64,000 nucleotides of DNA from Paenibacillus_E sp052115445 (GTDB lineage: Bacteria > Bacillota > Bacilli > Paenibacillales > NBRC-103111): contig NZ_JBFRGR010000003.1 in assembly GCF_052115445.1 (NCBI RefSeq), forward strand, positions 1-64,000, read 5' to 3'. This document shows, piece after piece, positions 59,773 through 64,000 of this stretch (the first letter of the stretch is position 1; each line of letters opens with the position of its first letter). The notes beneath the pieces were generated by a model, which worked only from the letters and a program-made list of their open reading frames with translations, was not told where the DNA came from and ran no database searches. A program made the position numbers and the translations under genes.

Positions 59773-60858
59773 TTAATGCACCAATCCCGTACTCTCGATT
59801 TTCACATGCGTTTCCACTTCGAATTTAACCTCTGGATAAACAGACTGCCAATGCTCCCAATCCTTCTCTTTGCCAAAATGCTGGCCCAAATAATGAAGAC
59901 CAAAGCCATATGGATCAACATTCGCATCCCTGATTTTGTAGAGGAGTGCCTCTACGGACTGATTGACTTGCTGTTCAAGTTGCGGCTGAACTTTGTGAAT
60001 GTCCAAACCTATAGCACCTTGTTCAATCATGCCTGTAAGACTGAGTGTCAGTTTGACGACAGGCGTAGTTTCTTTGGAAATCGTAATATGCTTCGTGACA
60101 CGCGCTACATAGAAGCTCAGTGGCTCTCCACTATATGTGATCATAATCCCTGCCTTGCTGAACTTATTCGCACTCAAATTATAAAGCTGAGTCTCCTGCG
60201 GGTTGAGGACGGTGCGTTGCGTTTTTTTATTAAGCAAAGCAAGATGCTCAACGACATAAGAATTACCATCAAAGCTAATAATCGGAAAATAGGGGTCTAA
60301 CCCGGTTTCTTTGAAACGGCGGAAAGTGTCAAATAAAAGCGCGGTTACCGTATAAGGAGAAACCGTTCCTTCCTTCCCGAAGGTGAGAAAAAAAGAGTTT
60401 CCAGCAAGTCTCTCGGTAGTTGGGATCGCTTCAAGAAGCTTACGTGCAGTAGGTTCAGCCACGGCTGTATAAGAAATGAGTTGAATGTCACGTCTTCGAG
60501 TAAGCCAATTCAATGGCTCTTCTAGGGACACTTTCGCTAAGCTTTCGCCAAAAAGGAACATACGGCAATGGCCGAAATCAAGCTCTTTATCGACGTGTGC
60601 TTTGAGATTTCTTACAGCTTCTGCGATGCTCTTGGCTTCTTGATATTCGATCTGGCTTTCAGCCAGCCCCTCACCTACCTTCGAAGCGGGGATGGCCAGC
60701 CGCAGGGTGACGAGATAAGGTTTATCCTCCTTACCTGTCCAATCGACACCCATGGCAACGACAAAGAAGCGCTTGTCAATATCCTTGAAACCGCATCCGG
60801 AAAGACTTGTACAGATAAGCAGAAGGGATAGACAGGTGAGAAATAGTTTTATTTTCAT
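59773..60858 (-). CDS. Ger(x)C family spore germination lipoprotein
   Basis: 361 residues. Lipobox ending at Cys22 (LSLLLICTSLSGC), then FKDIDKRFFVVAMGVD typical of GerC proteins and a three-domain body ending before HVKIESTGL. C subunit of a germinant receptor at the spore inner membrane. ATG overlaps the GerB stop by 4 bp. Confidence 0.92.
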   Translation of the reverse strand: MKIKLFLTCLSLLLICTSLSGCGFKDIDKRFFVVAMGVDWTGKEDKPYLVTLRLAIPASKVGEGLAESQIEYQEAKSIAEAVRNLKAHVDKELDFGHCRMFLFGESLAKVSLEEPLNWLTRRRDIQLISYTAVAEPTARKLLEAIPTTERLAGNSFFLTFGKEGTVSPYTVTALLFDTFRRFKETGLDPYFPIISFDGNSYVVEHLALLNKKTQRTVLNPQETQLYNLSANKFSKAGIMITYSGEPLSFYVARVTKHITISKETTPVVKLTLSLTGMIEQGAIGLDIHKVQPQLEQQVNQSVEALLYKIRDANVDPYGFGLHYLGQHFGKEKDWEHWQSVYPEVKFEVETHVKIESTGLVH

Positions 60859-61964
60859 AGGTGATTTTGTTCCTTTTTTTGCTTTCTAACGAAGTAAATC
60901 ATCAGGAAAAGGAAGTAGATTTCAACGAAAAATCGAAGCACTAACCAGCCTTCGGAGAAATACTGATTTCTCTCCAGATTGACAACTCGCATGAATAGGA
61001 GGGCAATTAAACCGATGCTGACCCCGAGCCATACGTTCATCCAAGGAACAGGGTCTTCTTCTACTTCTGTCGCGCCATTGATGGCGTAGCGGAGCAACAT
61101 AATCGTCGTGTGCCAAGTATTCATGACGAACAACAGCGATAATCCTATGAAGAGGAGCAGAAAGACGAACAAAACACGGTTAATAAACCCGTATTCCGTC
61201 ATCATGGAATCCGCCGTCATGCTCCATAGGTAAACATAATTTTCAACGCCAACCGTCCCATGAAAGCCGATAGGCACAAAAAAAGTAATCAATAAGAATA
61301 CAATGCCGAATATCGGCACAACCCAGCGAAAACGGAATTTAAAACCCACCGTATATAGCCGATTGAAAATGAGGAGGCTGAGATAGCCAGAGAATAAAAA
61401 AGTAGAAGCAGCGATCGTATCGAAAGAAGGTGGCTTATTGACATAACCTGCCACATAACGAATCGCATCCCAGTTAATATTTTCATTGGAAATAGCTTTC
61501 ACGATAAATAAAATAAGCAAAGGTGAGCTGAGAATCACCATGACTTCATGAATGAATTGGACCGTACGTGTCGATCTGCTGCATGCCCACACAGCGGCTG
61601 TTGCCATGAGAGATAGATTCAGATAGGGGTTGATGTCTGGATAGAAAAACATACGAACGGTTTCGGAGTAAGCAAAAATAACAATAATGCCAGCAGGCAG
61701 CCAAAGGCACAGCGCAGCAAATATGATGTTGGCTTGGCTAAACCAGCGAGGGGTATACCGGTCACACAGCTCTGGAAAGCCGAGTCCTGGAAACCGCTCA
61801 AAGCAAGCCATGGTGCCAAGAGAGAGGATCGAGCCAATAACCATCGCGACAAGCATGCCCGATACGGCGCCATTGAAACGGTCACGGATCAGTAAAGAGG
61901 GGACAAACATCATGATATTAATCATGCCGACATAGAGCACATGATAGTAGGTATACCGTGACAT
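60855..61964 (-). CDS. GerB-type spore germination permease
   Basis: 369 residues, ten membrane helices of the APC/spore permease family (YYHVLYVGMINIMMFVPSLL, PRWFSQANIIFAALCLWLPAG). B subunit, thought to bind the germinant. Starts 3 bp after the GerA stop codon. Confidence 0.92.
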   Translation of the reverse strand: MSRYTYYHVLYVGMINIMMFVPSLLIRDRFNGAVSGMLVAMVIGSILSLGTMACFERFPGLGFPELCDRYTPRWFSQANIIFAALCLWLPAGIIVIFAYSETVRMFFYPDINPYLNLSLMATAAVWACSRSTRTVQFIHEVMVILSSPLLILFIVKAISNENINWDAIRYVAGYVNKPPSFDTIAASTFLFSGYLSLLIFNRLYTVGFKFRFRWVVPIFGIVFLLITFFVPIGFHGTVGVENYVYLWSMTADSMMTEYGFINRVLFVFLLLFIGLSLLFVMNTWHTTIMLLRYAINGATEVEEDPVPWMNVWLGVSIGLIALLFMRVVNLERNQYFSEGWLVLRFFVEIYFLFLMIYFVRKQKKEQNHL

Positions 61965-61967
61965 GAC

Positions 61968-63308
61968 TTACTTTGCCCCCTTTTTGAAGTTATGGTGTGC
62001 TTTCGCCTCAAGTTTGGGGACGTATAGGGATAAATAAGGTTGACCAAAGCTCCTAAGACTACACCAATAGGAAATTAAGATGAAGCCCAAAACGACAACA
62101 CCAAGCAATCCAAAGAAAATTGAAGCTATCACAAAGATATATTTAACGAAACGAACCGAGTAGCCGAAACCGTTATTCGGAATTACGAAATTAGAAATCG
62201 CGACAACGGAGGTTACAATAATCATAATGCTGCTGACTAATCCTGCTTGTTGGATGGCTTGACCTAGGATGAGACCTCCAACTGTTGTTGCGGTCGATCC
62301 CACATAGCGCGGCAGCCTGAGACTAGCCTCGATCAAGGCCTCGATCATGAATAACATGATGAAGACTTCGACAAAGGACGGATAGGGGACGACGACACGG
62401 CTTCCTGCGATCGAAAGCGTCAATTGGACGCGGAGAACTTCAGGATTATAAGAGACAATCGCAATATAAAGAGCAGGTAGTGTAATGGTTAAAAACATAG
62501 CGAAATAGCGGAGCAGGACGAGGCACTTGCTCATCCAATAGGATTCATAGTCATCATCCATGGCATGCAGGAAGTCAAAGAGCCGCACTGGAAGAACGAG
62601 CCCGAAGCGACTTCCATCCTGAAGGAGAGCAATTTTCCCTCTTTCGAGCATGGCTGCGATACGGTCAGGTCTCTCTGTTTGGAGGATGATAGGGAAAAAT
62701 CGATGTCTCCGTCCCGAGAGCGACTGCAAGAGCTGGCCGGAAGCTTGGAGAATTTTTATATGAATGGTGGACATCCGCTCGTTTAATAGTTTAAGTACCT
62801 CTTCATTGACAAGATCCTTGTCATAAAGAACGCTGACTCGCGTTTTCGAAATTTGTCCAATCGTATGCGTTTCCACGCAAAGGGAGGGCGCATTATAACG
62901 CATCCGAACGAGGCTAATATTTAAATCCAAATCTTCGTTAAGCGCACTCTGAGGCCCCTGAATGGCAACTTCAACCTGAACGGTATCAGGTTTGTCTTGA
63001 AACTTCCGCTGCACGTCGAATCGGTAGACCTGCTCTTCAATTTGAAAGAGGACTGTACCTTTGAGCAGCAAAGACGTCCAATGCTCAGAGTGATCCGCTC
63101 TGCCGAAGGCAGGGTTCGAATGAAGCATACGATCGAACTCTTCTGGATTAAAGCAGTAAGAGTAAGGAACGGTCAATCCATTTTTGATTAGAGCGAGGTC
63201 ACAAAGAGAAGGGAAGTAAATCACTTCCATTTGCATATAGCCATTGTCTAGGGTGTCATAGAATAGGTCAGCTGGATTATTCAATTCAGCACGGATGCGT
63301 TCGATCAT
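61968..63308 (-). CDS. GerA family spore germination protein
   Basis: 446 residues: soluble N-terminal half and a membrane half with SIAGSRVVVPYPSFVEVFIML and LPRYVGSTATTVGGLILGQAI, the hallmark of GerAA-type channels. A subunit of the receptor. First gene of the gerABC operon on this strand. The ATG at 63308 has GGGGGGATTGGC-like purines upstream. Confidence 0.92.
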   Translation of the reverse strand: MIERIRAELNNPADLFYDTLDNGYMQMEVIYFPSLCDLALIKNGLTVPYSYCFNPEEFDRMLHSNPAFGRADHSEHWTSLLLKGTVLFQIEEQVYRFDVQRKFQDKPDTVQVEVAIQGPQSALNEDLDLNISLVRMRYNAPSLCVETHTIGQISKTRVSVLYDKDLVNEEVLKLLNERMSTIHIKILQASGQLLQSLSGRRHRFFPIILQTERPDRIAAMLERGKIALLQDGSRFGLVLPVRLFDFLHAMDDDYESYWMSKCLVLLRYFAMFLTITLPALYIAIVSYNPEVLRVQLTLSIAGSRVVVPYPSFVEVFIMLFMIEALIEASLRLPRYVGSTATTVGGLILGQAIQQAGLVSSIMIIVTSVVAISNFVIPNNGFGYSVRFVKYIFVIASIFFGLLGVVVLGFILISYWCSLRSFGQPYLSLYVPKLEAKAHHNFKKGAK

Positions 63309-63744
63309 GCCAATCCCCCCAATTCCCTTACATTACCATGCGGCTTAGCGTGCCCTGAAAGGGAGGAGAATAATCAGGAATTGATCGGTAGGCAGAGCGA
63401 AACTTATACAAAAATCAAAACAGCTATATTTCAGGAACCGTAACAGCCCTCGGAAAACGATGGATGGATTCTAGGTAGGAGGAGCAGGATATAGAGATAA
63501 TGGAAATTATGGAGGAAGTCATTGTATGACTATGGGGAGAAGTATTGCTGTAGGGCACGGTTTCGATTATAATGAATTGCGCGAAGTTGGGCTCGAGGCC
63601 CATCGGAGCTTAAAAAATAACGGATTTCGTCATCGACGGAGTAAATATGTATTGAAATTTCTTATCTATGGACCTACAGCTGAATGCTGCAGGTCTTTCT
63701 TAGTAGTTATTCGCTTATTCGACAAGACTTCTTCGACACACTTC
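63309..63744 (+). other. Intergenic region between ger operon and mqo
   Basis: No convincing gene. A frame at 63526-63753 has GGAGGAAG eight bases before an ATG, but its 3' part runs through a hairpin GACCTACAGC/GCTGCAGGTC (63669-63688) with a TTTCTT tail and into the mqo promoter. The region may be a leader or small RNA ending at that hairpin. Confidence 0.45.
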
Positions 63745-63774
63745 TTGTCGTAGTGCTTATAACTATCATATAAT
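63745..63774 (+). promoter_or_regulatory. Promoter of the mqo gene
   Basis: TTGTCG (63745-63750), 18-bp spacer, TATAAT (63769-63774). Confidence 0.6.
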
Positions 63775-63911
63775 AGTAATAATATTTTATCGATTGGCTT
63801 ATTAATTGATCCAGAAAAGGTGTGTGTCTAGGCCGTGACTTGGCTTGCTGTAACGCTAAGCAGGCGCGCCTATATCCTTTCTGCAAATTTCAGGGTATAA
63901 GGATGGTAAAA

Positions 63912-64000
63912 ATGAGTAACATACAAACGAAAACAGACGTCATCTTAATCGGTGCTGGCATCATGAGTGCGACTTTAGGGACACTTCTGAAGGAATTAGT
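63912..64000 (+). CDS. mqo: Malate:quinone oxidoreductase, N-terminal part
   Basis: Only 29 codons lie in the window. TDVILIGAGIMSATLGTLLKEL is the FAD-binding start of Mqo, the membrane-associated enzyme that oxidises malate with quinone. AAGGA lies eight bases before ATG 63912; ATG 63903 is in frame but overlaps that site. Continues beyond 64000. Confidence 0.85.
   Translation, partial: MSNIQTKTDVILIGAGIMSATLGTLLKEL

Noticed and set aside
63526..63753. Possible 75-residue gene
   Set aside because: It has a ribosome binding site but runs through a terminator-like hairpin and the mqo promoter, and the peptide matches nothing I know; kept only as a region of interest.

Overview
The window reads as a chromosome segment of a spore-forming, low-to-moderate GC Firmicute of the Paenibacillus type. 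This rests on the rRNA/tRNA operon tail, a gerA-gerB-gerC germinant receptor operon, the sporulation protein YyaC, S-layer-homology (SLH) anchored surface proteins, a lutABC-lutR lactate operon, several AraC regulators beside sugar genes, and strong GGAGG ribosome binding sites. The assembly is draft quality: single N bases occur at 10303, 19551, 24507, 44023 and 47728.

Layout. 1-1171: 5S rRNA and eight tRNAs. 1196-4138: Fur-box promoter, DUF1450 gene, a possible 30-residue membrane peptide, ferritin, a GyrI-like protein, a coiled-coil exported protein and an AIM24-like protein. 4159-4624: second tRNA operon of four genes. 5022-14666: carbohydrate esterase, GNAT, a cell-wall hydrolase behind a c-di-AMP riboswitch, YyaC, an ABC exporter, a HAD phosphatase, an LspA-like peptidase and several unknowns. 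14778-22130: frameshifted topB, diguanylate cyclase, oxidoreductase, Dabb protein, a deletion scar joining two truncated genes, and an AraC regulator divergent from a GH4 alpha-galactosidase (22277). 24306-33496: MMPL exporter with an HssRS-like two-component system, cupredoxin, HPP protein, LysR, DedA, thioredoxin-like protein and metallo-beta-lactamase hydrolase. 49351-55724: Nudix, two Gfo/Idh/MocA oxidoreductases, AraC, a sugar ABC permease with a truncated partner, DUF4177. 55784-59525: lutABC-lutR with a FadR-type operator. 59773-63308: ger operon. 63912-end: start of mqo.

The most striking block is 34361-49216, which looks like a surface vitamin B12 capture system beside methionine synthesis. 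Two convergent transcription units each start with a cobalamin riboswitch. The right-facing one encodes a large SLH-anchored protein that combines an alpha/alpha-barrel-like N-terminus with two DUF4430 (transcobalamin C-terminal-like) domains, which is the domain plan of animal intrinsic factor and transcobalamin. The left-facing operon encodes the same two modules on separate proteins (an SLH-anchored alpha/alpha protein and a membrane-anchored DUF4430 protein), followed by an ECF transporter: EcfT and a single polypeptide holding both ATPases plus the S component. Next to it lie a LysR regulator and B12-independent metE with a 17-bp palindrome like the streptococcal MET-box, then glyA.

The second striking pattern is in the intergenic DNA. 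Seven long gaps hold arrays of short motifs at exactly conserved spacing. Five copies of one family and one copy of a different-sequence family have four dyads spaced 51, 62 and 51 bp. Another family has four units spaced 50, 55 and 50 bp, two forward then two reversed. A further family recurs with a 51-bp period. I know of no named element with this geometry.
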